This document shows positions 13,871-20,855 of a DNA stretch of 24,218 bases, one piece after another; the first letter of the stretch is position 1; each line of letters begins with the position of its first letter. The notes beneath the pieces were generated by a model. The model ran no database searches. It saw only the letters and a program-made list of their open reading frames with translations, and was not told the origin of the DNA. Both the position numbers and the translations under genes were made by a program. The DNA comes from Bacteriovoracaceae bacterium UBA6261 (GTDB taxonomy: Bacteria > Bdellovibrionota > Bacteriovoracia > Bacteriovoracales > Bacteriovoracaceae). The DNA lies in NCBI GenBank assembly GCA_002440825.1, contig DJVH01000119.1, positions 1-24,218 on the forward strand, in the 5' to 3' direction.

Positions 13871-14659
13871 ATGAATATTTTCGTTTGCGTAAAGCAAGTA
13901 CCAGACACAGAAACAAAGATTGTTCCTAGTGCAGATGGATCTTTCATCGAAACTAGTTCAATCAAATGGATCATGAACCCTTACGATGAATTTGCAGTCG
14001 AGCAAGCTCTTCTCATTCAAGCAGCTAATGCTGGATCAACTGTAACAGTTGTTCGCGTTGGAAGCACAAAAGATACAGAAGCTCTAAGAACAGCAATGGC
14101 CATGGGAGCAGACGATGCATTCCTTGTTGAAGCTAATGACAACTTAGATTCATACTCAATTGCAAAAGCTTTAAAAGCCGCCATTGAAAAATCAGGAAAA
14201 AAACCAGACATCATTTTAACTGGTAAACAAGCTATCGATGATGACTGTCTTCAGGTTCCACAAATTCTTGCAACAATGATGGAGCTTCCATCTGTTTCAG
14301 TTGTTGTTGGATATGAAGGTTCTGCAACAGATATCACCGTTAAAAGAGAAATCGAAGGTGGCGCTCTTGAAGTTTACGGCGTAAAGTTACCAGCTGTTAT
14401 CGCTTGTAACAAAGGGATCAACACTCCAAGATACGCTTCTCTTCCAGGGATCATGAAAGCGAAGAAAAAACCTTTAACAACTCTTTCTCTTGCTGACGCT
14501 GGTGTTAGTGAAGCAGACAGAAGAGTTAAATATTCTAACTTCCAGCTTCCACCTGAAAAACCACCTGGAAAAAAATTCGATGCAACTGATGCTGCTAAAA
14601 TGGGCGGAGTTGTAAAAGAAGTTGTTGGTCTATTAAGAACAGAAGCAAAAGTAATCTAA
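13871..14659 (+). CDS. etfB: Electron transfer flavoprotein, beta subunit
   Basis: This 262-residue subunit of the ETF heterodimer carries electrons from acyl-CoA dehydrogenases to the respiratory chain and holds the structural AMP. The family features are FVCVKQVPDTE at the start, IMNPYDEFAVEQAL (36-49), a GADDAFLVE strand, TGKQAIDDDCLQVP and the recognition-loop region PGIMKAKKKPL. AGGAG stands 6 bases before the ATG. Spacing to the flanking genes is 17 and 9 bases, so it is the middle gene of a three-gene operon. Length and motifs are normal. It is the beta subunit of the conventional group. I see no sign of the bifurcating (FixA-like) kind, though this cannot be excluded by eye. Confidence 0.97.
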   Translation: MNIFVCVKQVPDTETKIVPSADGSFIETSSIKWIMNPYDEFAVEQALLIQAANAGSTVTVVRVGSTKDTEALRTAMAMGADDAFLVEANDNLDSYSIAKALKAAIEKSGKKPDIILTGKQAIDDDCLQVPQILATMMELPSVSVVVGYEGSATDITVKREIEGGALEVYGVKLPAVIACNKGINTPRYASLPGIMKAKKKPLTTLSLADAGVSEADRRVKYSNFQLPPEKPPGKKFDATDAAKMGGVVKEVVGLLRTEAKVI

Positions 14660-14668
14660 GAGGATTTT

Positions 14669-15631
14669 ATGGCAAAAATATTAGTATTCGCTGAACTACA
14701 CGGCACACACGTTAAAGGTGTCACACTAGAAATTCTTGGCAAGCTTGCTGGCCACACTGTTGAAGTTGCAGCTATCGGAACAATTCCGGGCGAAGCGACT
14801 GCAGACATGGCAAAATTCGGAGCTGCTAAAATTCACTCACTCAAAGGATCAAACCTTGATAAATATTCTCCTGAAGGATATGCCAATGCTCTTCAAGGAT
14901 TTATCAAAGCTGGCAATTACGATTACGTTTTTGCTGGAGCGACTTCTCTTGGAAAAGATCTTTTCCCAAGACTAGCAACTAAGTTTGATGCTGGTATGGT
15001 TTCAGAAGTTACAAACTTCATCATGGAAGGAGATAAATTCTCAGGCACACGTCCACTTTTTGCTGGAAAGTGTTTCGCGAAAGTTGAACTTCAAGGCCCA
15101 AAACCATATTTCGTTACAGTAAGACCAAATGCTCTTGGTATGAACGCTAACCCGACAGCAGCAGCTGGTGCGGTTGATGAATCAGCAGTAGATGCTGGCG
15201 CAATCAGAGCTATGATTAAAGAAATCGTAAAAGGCACTTCTGAAAAACTAGATTTAACAGAAGCAAACATTATCGTTTCTGGTGGTCGCGCGATGAAAGA
15301 CGCTGCTAACTTCAAAATCCTTGAAGATATGGCAAACGTTATCGGCGCAACAGTTGGTGCTTCAAGAGCGGCAGTAGATTCTGGATTTGCTCCACATGCT
15401 ATGCAGGTTGGTCAAACTGGTAAAACAGTTGCTCCTTCACTCTACATCGCTTGCGGTATTTCAGGAGCGATTCAGCACCTTGCAGGTATGAGAACTTCTA
15501 AGGTCATCGTAGCAATTAACTCAGATCCGGATGCACCTATTTTTACTAAGGCAGACTACGGAATTGTGGGAGACCTTTTCCAGGTTGTTCCGCTTATGAC
15601 TCAAGAGTTTAAAAATTTACTAGGCAAATAG
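14669..15631 (+). CDS. etfA: Electron transfer flavoprotein, alpha subunit
   Basis: This 320-residue subunit carries the redox-active FAD. The N-terminal domain begins ILVFAELHG and includes FAGATSLGKDLFPRLA. The C-terminal FAD domain has IIVSGGRAMK, ASRAAVDSGF, VGQTGKTVAPSLYIACGISGAIQHLAGM and VAINSDPDAPIFTKADYGIVGD, the standard ETF-alpha signature. It forms a dimer with the etfB product. AGAGGA precedes the ATG by 5 bases. A strong hairpin 8 bases after the stop ends the operon. No ferredoxin domain is fused, unlike FixB-type or some anaerobic versions. Confidence 0.97.
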   Translation: MAKILVFAELHGTHVKGVTLEILGKLAGHTVEVAAIGTIPGEATADMAKFGAAKIHSLKGSNLDKYSPEGYANALQGFIKAGNYDYVFAGATSLGKDLFPRLATKFDAGMVSEVTNFIMEGDKFSGTRPLFAGKCFAKVELQGPKPYFVTVRPNALGMNANPTAAAGAVDESAVDAGAIRAMIKEIVKGTSEKLDLTEANIIVSGGRAMKDAANFKILEDMANVIGATVGASRAAVDSGFAPHAMQVGQTGKTVAPSLYIACGISGAIQHLAGMRTSKVIVAINSDPDAPIFTKADYGIVGDLFQVVPLMTQEFKNLLGK

Positions 15632-15639
15632 TATCTGAC

Positions 15640-15667
15640 AAAGCCTCATCCATCAGGATGAGGCTTT
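15640..15667 (+). terminator. Terminator after etfA
   Basis: A perfect 12-bp stem, AAAGCCTCATCC (15640-15651) with GGATGAGGCTTT (15656-15667), has the 4-base loop ATCA. The T-rich stretch CTATTGTAAATTTTT follows. It lies 8 bases after the etfA stop. Confidence 0.85.
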
Positions 15668-15697
15668 CTATTGTAAATTTTTGTTGAGGTTCAACCT

Positions 15698-16549
15698 ATG
15701 TTTACAAAATCAATCGCTCTCACACTCAGTTCATTTTTATTCTTAAACACTACACTTGCTCAAGATTGTCTTCCCGATTTAACAAATGCTCTTCCTCAGC
15801 TGAATATTCCCGAAGTTAACTTGCATGCTTCGCCAAATTCCAATTTTTGTTTTGATAGTTCATCTGAAAAAGACAAATCCGTACTTTCAAAATTTGAAGC
15901 TTTGAAAAATAAAAATGTTTTTGATGAAAGCGGCTGCGTGCTCGACAAGAACTATGATTCTGAAACGAGCCTTGCTATTACTGATTTGATTATTCAAACC
16001 ACTAAGGGACATTTAAATGTCTATGCTGCCGATGCAAATAATCCGACAGACAAATCTGTTCTGGTGATGACTAACTCAGAAAATAAATCATTCATCAATA
16101 AGGCTATCGCAACTTCGCAATTCAAAGTCGAGAATCCAAATAAACTCACAGCAAAAGATGCTGTAGAAATCGGTGGTGCGGCGGTTATCGGATCGCTTGT
16201 TGGCGTTGTTGTTGAACGCCAGGCCTTTAAGGGTGAACATGATAAACTTTTGCATGCCAACTACGGGGCAATGGTCAATATTGGAAGTGTGGGTGCGGCT
16301 TATTTAGCGATTGAGACTTCTGGTCTCGGTGACAAATTGAAACTCACCAAAAATCAAAAAAAGTGGGCCATTCTTCTGACTGGTACAGTAATGGGCCTTT
16401 TAGTTGGTTATGGAAAGGAGCGTTTTTACGATTACAATCATAGAGACACGCATACCTATGATCCGCACTTAAAGGGCGATATGGGAGCGACATGGCTTGG
16501 CGGTGGCGCGCTCAATGTAATCGGCGGTGCAATTACTTTCCAATTCTAA
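15698..16549 (+). CDS. Exported protein with YfiM/DUF2279-like conserved acidic and histidine pattern
   Basis: This 283-residue protein has a Sec signal peptide (cleavage after TLA near residue 21). A polar domain with cysteines C24, C51 and C80 follows, with a glycine-rich hydrophobic segment at 156-172 and further hydrophobic stretches at 191-205 and 223-237. The C-terminal half has HDKLLHANYG (181-190), GYGKERFYD (237-245), a D/H-rich stretch and KGDMGATWLGGG (259-270). This order resembles small envelope proteins of the YfiM/DUF2279 type, in which an early 'DK..H', a central 'GxxKE..D' and a late 'D..A...G' are conserved. Function is unknown. GAGG is 8 bases before the ATG. It ends in FQF. 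Confidence 0.75.
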   Translation: MFTKSIALTLSSFLFLNTTLAQDCLPDLTNALPQLNIPEVNLHASPNSNFCFDSSSEKDKSVLSKFEALKNKNVFDESGCVLDKNYDSETSLAITDLIIQTTKGHLNVYAADANNPTDKSVLVMTNSENKSFINKAIATSQFKVENPNKLTAKDAVEIGGAAVIGSLVGVVVERQAFKGEHDKLLHANYGAMVNIGSVGAAYLAIETSGLGDKLKLTKNQKKWAILLTGTVMGLLVGYGKERFYDYNHRDTHTYDPHLKGDMGATWLGGGALNVIGGAITFQF

Positions 16550-16578
16550 TTCGTCTTTTTTTTCCGGCGAACTTCTTG

Positions 16579-16605
16579 CTCAATAAAAGATTGAGGAATT
16601 TTTTT
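16579..16605 (+). terminator. Probable weak terminator upstream of the SDR gene
   Basis: CTCAAT (16579-16584) pairs with ATTGAG (16590-16595) across a 5-base loop. It can be extended by TTC/GAA with a bulge, and T7 (16599-16605) follows. The low stem stability makes termination partial at best. Confidence 0.5.
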
Positions 16606-16619
16606 GAGAAGGAGTTTTT

Positions 16620-17432
16620 ATGGAAGATACAGAAGAGCTTAACAATCAAAAACTAGCGGTGATCACGGGTGCTTCCAGAGGTATCGGATTTGAGTTAGCC
16701 AAGCTATTTGCAGAGCGCGGTTACAATCTTCTGATCACAGCAGACAGTGATGACATTTTCGAAGCACGCGATCAACTGATCGATTTCGGCGTGGACGTCG
16801 AAGCCATCAGAGCGGATTTATCGAGAACGACAGAAGTCGAAAAAATTTATGAAACCATTGCGAACTCGGACTATGCTCTGGATTCTGTTTGTATGAATGC
16901 TGGCGTTGGATTGAGTGGACGTTTTGTAGATAATGATTTGCAGACAGAATTAAAAATCATTCAGCTCAATTGCTCATCAATTGTTCATCTTTCAAAGCTC
17001 ATTATACCGGAAATGCTGAACAATAAGCATGGAAAAATTCTATTCACGTCATCATTAGCAGCAGAAATGCCGGGCCCTTATTTAGCCGTCTACGCTGCCA
17101 GCAAGGCTTTCGTCCAATCGTTTGCAGAGGCTATTCGATTTGAACTAAAAGATACCGGCGTGACAGTCACAGCACTACAACCAGGGCCAACAGATACAAA
17201 CTTTTTCCATAGAGCTGACATGCTTGATACTCCGGCAAATAAAAAAGAAAAAGATGATCCGGCAGAAGTGGCTAAAGATGGTTTTGATGCCATGATGGCC
17301 GGTAAAGATAGTGTGGTTGCTGGTTCATTTAAAAATAAATTGAAAGCGGCAGTGGCACGAATTCTCCCAGAGGAGACTCAGGCGAAAGTTCATACTAGCG
17401 ATACTAAGCCGGATCATGTTCAAGAGCATTAA
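16620..17432 (+). CDS. Short-chain dehydrogenase/reductase (classical SDR)
   Basis: This 270-residue NAD(P)-dependent oxidoreductase has the Rossmann loop TGASRGIG (16-23), an acidic-strand DL at about 66-67, NAGVG (93-97), active-site N117, S144 or S145 (TSSLAAEMPG) and YAASK (Y158, K162). The LQPGPTDTNF motif follows the active site, as in classical SDRs of the YqjQ/DltE type, which often act on unknown carbonyls or sugars. A charged tail of about 50 residues follows the core and ends in a polar segment. AGGAG is 6 bases upstream of the ATG. Substrate cannot be deduced. The A in ITAD after the second strand gives no clear NADPH preference. The gene is probably separated from the preceding one by a weak terminator. 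Confidence 0.92.
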   Translation: MEDTEELNNQKLAVITGASRGIGFELAKLFAERGYNLLITADSDDIFEARDQLIDFGVDVEAIRADLSRTTEVEKIYETIANSDYALDSVCMNAGVGLSGRFVDNDLQTELKIIQLNCSSIVHLSKLIIPEMLNNKHGKILFTSSLAAEMPGPYLAVYAASKAFVQSFAEAIRFELKDTGVTVTALQPGPTDTNFFHRADMLDTPANKKEKDDPAEVAKDGFDAMMAGKDSVVAGSFKNKLKAAVARILPEETQAKVHTSDTKPDHVQEH

Positions 17433-17433
17433 A

Positions 17434-17460
17434 TAAAAAAAGCCCTCTTTAAGAGGGCTT
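17434..17460. terminator. Bidirectional terminator between convergent genes
   Basis: AAGCCCTC (17440-17447) pairs with GAGGGCTT (17453-17460) across TTTAA. The plus strand has an A-run before the stem, so the minus strand reads stem then TTTTTTTATTT. It is therefore a strong terminator for the gene at 17486-18514 and may also stop the SDR transcript. A G7 run lies at 17474-17480. Confidence 0.85.
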
Positions 17461-17485
17461 CATTATCAACGTTGGGGGGGAACTC

Positions 17486-18514
17486 TTAAAAAGCAAATCC
17501 ATTTTCTTGAGCAGTTTCTTTAACTTGCTCAGCTGTCAAAACTACTGGTTCCATATTTTCTACATCACCAGCAACTTCTTTTCTTTCTTCAATTACTTTA
17601 TCAGCTGCAACCTGAACTTCTTCTACTGGAGCATTCACTTCTTGTTCTACTTGCTGATCTCTTTCAGTTTCTTGAATCTTGTCAGCTTGCTCTTGAGTTG
17701 TGAAGTTCAACATTGCACCAGCAATTGGACCAGTTACGAATGAAATTCTGTAACCGTCTTTACCGTTGTTGAAAACTACACCCGAAACTTCTTCACCGTT
17801 TACTTCTGCTTTAAATGAACCACCATCTTTAAGATCAGCGTGATCAATTGAGATGCTTTGTGATTCACCGTTTTCATTTGTAAGTTCTACTTCAAGACCT
17901 TTGATTTCTTTTGCTGAAAGAGCAACTGATCCTGAAACATCGTTACCTGTAAGAACTTTGTTTGACTTAGCCTGGTTAAGAGCTCTTTCAAGAACAAGTT
18001 CTACTTCATCAGAAACAACAAGATTGTTGTTAACTGGTTGAGCGATTCTTTTTGCTTCCATGATTTCGAAGCCGTTACCGATCTTCTTGAAAAGAGCGAT
18101 CGTTCCGAAGTCAGAAAGAAGAGAAACGTTATATTCTAGTTGAGCATCTTTATTAACTCTAACCAAGCTTGTTCCAACTAGTTTAAAAGGAACTTTAATT
18201 GTTTTCTTAGCGTCTTCTGGGTTAGCAAATTTATCGAAAGTTACTTTTTCATCAGCACCAACGATTCTTGTAATTTCCCACTCGCCATCGATCTTAGCGA
18301 TATTCTCAGCATTTACTGGAAGGTAAACTTGAGCAGCTTTTGCAACAGCTTCAGAAGCTACACTTCTTTCTACTGGTGCTACTTCTTGTTCTACAGCTTC
18401 GATCTCTGCTGTTTTAACGGAATGAGAACGAAGATCTTTAATCGTTCCGGCCAAAACAATTGAGCTTACACTCATGATTGCGATGATGGCTTTTTTCGAT
18501 GTGAATGCTTTCAT
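17486..18514 (-). CDS. Exported protein of unknown function, behind a sigma-54 promoter
   Basis: I do not recognise this 342-residue protein. It has a signal peptide (SKKAIIAIMSVSSIVLAG, cleavage after VLA near residue 22) and a Glu/Val-rich stretch (35-65). The central domain (about 70-265) starts at DGEWEITRIVG and is predicted rich in beta strands, with repeated short valine-rich strands. A Glu/Gln/Val-rich tail (about 268-342) looks helical or extended. There are no cysteines, lipobox or catalytic motifs. The N-terminal DGEW is reminiscent of lipocalin-like small barrels but is not enough to assign. ATG 18514 is chosen because AGAGGA sits 7 bases upstream; the frame back to 18637 would run through the promoter. 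Codon use is strongly biased toward a few codons, suggesting high expression. Periplasmic or surface location is inferred. Confidence 0.85.
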   Translation of the reverse strand: MKAFTSKKAIIAIMSVSSIVLAGTIKDLRSHSVKTAEIEAVEQEVAPVERSVASEAVAKAAQVYLPVNAENIAKIDGEWEITRIVGADEKVTFDKFANPEDAKKTIKVPFKLVGTSLVRVNKDAQLEYNVSLLSDFGTIALFKKIGNGFEIMEAKRIAQPVNNNLVVSDEVELVLERALNQAKSNKVLTGNDVSGSVALSAKEIKGLEVELTNENGESQSISIDHADLKDGGSFKAEVNGEEVSGVVFNNGKDGYRISFVTGPIAGAMLNFTTQEQADKIQETERDQQVEQEVNAPVEEVQVAADKVIEERKEVAGDVENMEPVVLTAEQVKETAQENGFAF

Positions 18515-18552
18515 ACTCAAATCCTCTTTTAAGGTGACTTGTGAGTATAAAG

Positions 18553-18568
18553 AGCAAGGGTCATGCCA
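18553..18568 (-). promoter_or_regulatory. Consensus sigma-54 (-24/-12) promoter
   Basis: The minus strand reads TGGCATGACCCTTGCT, matching TGGCAYRNNNNTTGCW at every specified position, with GG and GC separated by exactly 10 bases. The predicted start near 18542 leaves a leader of about 28 bases with AGAGGA. Such promoters need an NtrC-type activator, and one is encoded at 685-2181. Confidence 0.85.
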
Positions 18569-18675
18569 CATTGCAATACGAGCTTTTCGGTGCTTTTTAA
18601 GGATAAGTTGCTGGATTTTAAAGGGGGATAAAGGCAAGGGAACTGGAAATAATTACAGGGCTGCTTAAAGTTTAG

Positions 18676-18716
18676 ACGGCCTGTAAAGAATCTTGGCGAC
18701 TTCCTAAACAGGCCGT
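18676..18716. repeat. 9-bp inverted repeat, possible upstream activator site or terminator
   Basis: ACGGCCTGT (18676-18684) and ACAGGCCGT (18708-18716) are perfect complements 23 bases apart. They lie about 134-174 bases upstream of the predicted sigma-54 transcript start and just after the ribbon-helix-helix gene stop. There is no T-run. A hairpin terminator with a large loop and a protein-binding dyad are both possible. Confidence 0.6.
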
Positions 18717-18725
18717 ATTGGTGTC

Positions 18726-18920
18726 TTATTTATCTTTTTTCGATGAGTTAACATCCCAATCGCTGTGAGAAGAGCGGTATCTCTTAAGAGCGATAACCAC
18801 AAGATCAGCTACCGGAAGGCCTGAAACTTGTGACATTCTGTCGAATGATTCAACAACATCCTTTTCAACCATGACTTTTAGTTCTTTTAATTCACCTTGG
18901 TTTTGCACCTGAGTTTTCAT
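18726..18920 (-). CDS. Small ribbon-helix-helix (CopG/Arc-type) protein
   Basis: This 64-residue protein has the size and layout of a ribbon-helix-helix DNA-binding subunit: strand LKELKVMVEK (11-20), helix DVVESFDRMSQVSG (21-34), turn, helix PVADLVVIALKRYR (36-49), and a charged tail. Such proteins dimerise, and the paired strands insert into the DNA major groove; many repress their own operon. GGAG is 7 bases before the ATG. No toxin gene is adjacent: the next gene downstream is the exported protein, with its own promoter, and upstream is the DUF4388-type gene. Antitoxin status is therefore unsupported, and a solitary regulator is more likely. A 13-base palindrome 52-64 bases upstream is a candidate operator. 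Confidence 0.82.
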   Translation of the reverse strand: MKTQVQNQGELKELKVMVEKDVVESFDRMSQVSGLPVADLVVIALKRYRSSHSDWDVNSSKKDK

Positions 18921-18971
18921 AATTTCTCCGTAAATTCCTGCTTATTGAGCGTATTAGTCCTGAAATTTTAG

Positions 18972-18984
18972 TAAGATAATCTTA
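18972..18984. promoter_or_regulatory. Palindrome TAAGAT-A-ATCTTA upstream of the ribbon-helix-helix gene
   Basis: Perfect 6-bp arms with a one-base centre overlap the stop codon of the gene at 18982 and lie about 52 bases before the ribbon-helix-helix start. It is a candidate operator for self-regulation. Chance in AT-rich sequence is a fair alternative. Confidence 0.4.
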
Positions 18985-19521
18985 ATTTTGAAACACCTTT
19001 ATTGCTCTTTTTTTCCGCAAGCTAACCAGGGCATTGGTGACTTCAAACTCCATTAACTTGCTGTTTTTATAGACGTCAGAGACTACACACCATTCGGAAA
19101 GGACCGTCAGAATATCAAATTCTTCAGCGGTAATTTCCTCAGGAGCAACGATAATCTCTGGATCGATAACTAGCCTCAAGCCCATGGCAGGCTTGAGCTT
19201 TTTGGCGCTTACATATTTTTGATAAATCTTCTGGGCTTCAGTCTTAACTTCTTCATAATCAAGTTTCATGGTGACGTGACTTGCGGCCACAAGCTCGGGC
19301 TCAACAATAAATTTAAAATGCGCCTGGCTTTCAACGTCTTCGAAAATCATTTTGAATAAAGCTTTGCGGGCCGTTAGTTGAGCACAAGACGCTCCTGCAA
19401 TATGACCTTCCTGAAGATAAACCACTCCATAAAATTGTCCATTGGAAGATAAAAGCAGATTAACTTTTCCGGTAAAACCGAAAGCGCATTGTTCTTTTAA
19501 AACTTCCATCAAACTTGTCAT
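18982..19521 (-). CDS. DUF4388 (PatA N-terminal-like) protein with winged-helix-like C-terminus
   Basis: This 179-residue protein has two parts. Residues 1-80 fit the DUF4388 pattern: TGKVNLLLSSNG, YGVVYLQEGHIAGASCAQ (31-48), ARKALFKMIF (51-60) and AHFKFIVEPE (68-76). These domains are common in delta-proteobacteria and cyanobacteria, often beside gliding or signalling proteins, and their biochemical role is unknown. Residues about 130-179 (AEEFDILTVLSEWCVVSDVY... ALVSLRKKRAIKVF) look like a winged helix, so DNA or partner binding is plausible. The gene follows the Mrp gene by 18 bases on the same strand and is probably cotranscribed. No clear ribosome site is seen; Met5 is an alternative start. 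Confidence 0.82.
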   Translation of the reverse strand: MTSLMEVLKEQCAFGFTGKVNLLLSSNGQFYGVVYLQEGHIAGASCAQLTARKALFKMIFEDVESQAHFKFIVEPELVAASHVTMKLDYEEVKTEAQKIYQKYVSAKKLKPAMGLRLVIDPEIIVAPEEITAEEFDILTVLSEWCVVSDVYKNSKLMEFEVTNALVSLRKKRAIKVFQN

Positions 19522-19539
19522 AAGACTATTAAAACCTAT

Positions 19540-20721
19540 TTAAGAAAAAAGTCTCTTAAAAAATCCTTTTTGTTCTCCATCTGGTGAACCGTTGATTGCT
19601 CCATCAACATTTTTTGCCAGAGACATATAAGCATTCCAGACTGGACGGCCTTCATGCTTTTTCTCGTTCATGTATGGATGACCTGTATCTGATCCTTCTC
19701 TCAAGGCCATTTCAAGAGGAATTTCTGCAAGCAAATCCACTTCAAGTTCTTTGGCTGCTTTCTTCACTCCACCTTCACCAAAGATGAAATATTTCTTATG
19801 AGGCATATCATCCGGCACGAAGTAGCTCATGTTTTCCACCATTCCCAGAACCGGGATTTTTACCTGGTTAAACATGTTCAATCCTTTTCTTGAGTCGAGG
19901 ATCGCAACATCCTGTGGAGTTGAAACAACGATCACTCCATCAATCTCAGTTGCCTGCACCATTGAAAGCTGCATATCACCTGTTCCCGGAGGAAGATCGA
20001 TGATGAGATAGTCCAGATCAGCCCATGCTACGTCGAATAGAAATTGGTTAAGCACACCACCAAGCATAGGACCACGCCAGATGACAGGATCTTTTTCATT
20101 AATAAAAAGACCGAAACTGATGAAAGGAATTCCATAAGCTTCAATAGGAAGGATTTTTTTCTCAGGTGTTGCTCCTGGTTTAGCGTCGCGCTTGTTAAGC
20201 AGCATCGGAACCGATGGTCCGTAAATATCTGCATCGAGAAGTCCGACTTTTTTGCCGAGATTTTTAAGCGCGAAAGCCAGGTTTACAGCAACAGTTGATT
20301 TACCAACTCCACCCTTGTTCGAAGAAACAGCAATTACTTTTTTTGCACCTGCGACTCTTTTCTTATGAGCCCCTGCAGGTCCATGGCCGGTTTTAATTTG
20401 AGCCGCTTGCTGAGATGAGGCTGGCTTCTTTGCATCTGCCGGACTGAAAGTCTTTCCAGAAAAAACATCTGATGAATTTTCAGATGTTGTTAAGACAGTA
20501 ATTTTTTCCGGAGAATAAAATTCCGAAACGGCTTGATTGATTGCGGATTCGATCATTCTTTTTTGGTCCGGTGAAATTCCATCACGCTTATATTTGAATA
20601 ACAATTCATTTTGGTCGGCTTTTACTTCAAGAATTCGGCCTTCTTCTTTCAAAGTTTTTCCCGTATTCGGGTTGATGATCAGATTTAAAAGTTTGTTAAC
20701 GTTTTCTGTATTTGTACTCAC
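19540..20721 (-). CDS. Mrp/NBP35-family P-loop ATPase (Fe-S carrier)
   Basis: This 393-residue protein is expected to carry or deliver iron-sulfur clusters. A short N-terminal domain (about 1-78), a relic or variant of the MIP18-like domain, is joined by an Ala/Lys/Gln linker. The ATPase core has the deviant Walker A SNKGGVGKST (134-143), LLDADIYGPSVP (161-172), DYLIIDLPPGTGDMQ (236-250) and GMVENMSYF (292-300). The usual CxxC cluster ligands after 'NMSYF' are absent: the segment reads VPDDMPHKKYFIFGEGG, a form known to me from Bacteroidetes homologues. Start GTG 20721 has AGGAG 7 bases upstream. The downstream partner is the DUF4388-type gene. ParA-like cargo positioning is a less likely alternative. 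Confidence 0.92.
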   Translation of the reverse strand: MSTNTENVNKLLNLIINPNTGKTLKEEGRILEVKADQNELLFKYKRDGISPDQKRMIESAINQAVSEFYSPEKITVLTTSENSSDVFSGKTFSPADAKKPASSQQAAQIKTGHGPAGAHKKRVAGAKKVIAVSSNKGGVGKSTVAVNLAFALKNLGKKVGLLDADIYGPSVPMLLNKRDAKPGATPEKKILPIEAYGIPFISFGLFINEKDPVIWRGPMLGGVLNQFLFDVAWADLDYLIIDLPPGTGDMQLSMVQATEIDGVIVVSTPQDVAILDSRKGLNMFNQVKIPVLGMVENMSYFVPDDMPHKKYFIFGEGGVKKAAKELEVDLLAEIPLEMALREGSDTGHPYMNEKKHEGRPVWNAYMSLAKNVDGAINGSPDGEQKGFFKRLFS

Positions 20722-20759
20722 GGTATGCTCCTGTGAAATTCTGACTAAATTACTGTCCT

Positions 20760-20788
20760 GTTATAACAAATCCGGTGTCCTTTCACAA
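20760..20788 (-). promoter_or_regulatory. Predicted promoter of the mrp-type gene
   Basis: On the minus strand, TTGTGA (20788-20783, 4 of 6) and TATAAC (20765-20760, 5 of 6) are 17 bases apart. Transcription would start near 20753, giving a leader of about 32 bases with AGGAG before GTG 20721. Confidence 0.65.
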
Positions 20789-20855
20789 TTTTATAGAATG
20801 AAGTGAGGATTTAATTTAAAATAAAATGACGCTTTATCTGTCTAGGGGATTCCAC

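Noticed and set aside
17474..17480. G7 homopolymer as a phase-variation tract
   Set aside because: It lies outside any coding region, between a terminator and a stop codon, so slippage would not switch a gene.
18515..18637. Longer N-terminus for the exported protein
   Set aside because: It would cover the sigma-54 promoter and bury the signal peptide; ATG 18514 has a good ribosome site.
18726..18920. Antitoxin of a toxin-antitoxin pair
   Set aside because: The fold fits, but no toxin-sized partner gene is adjacent on either side.
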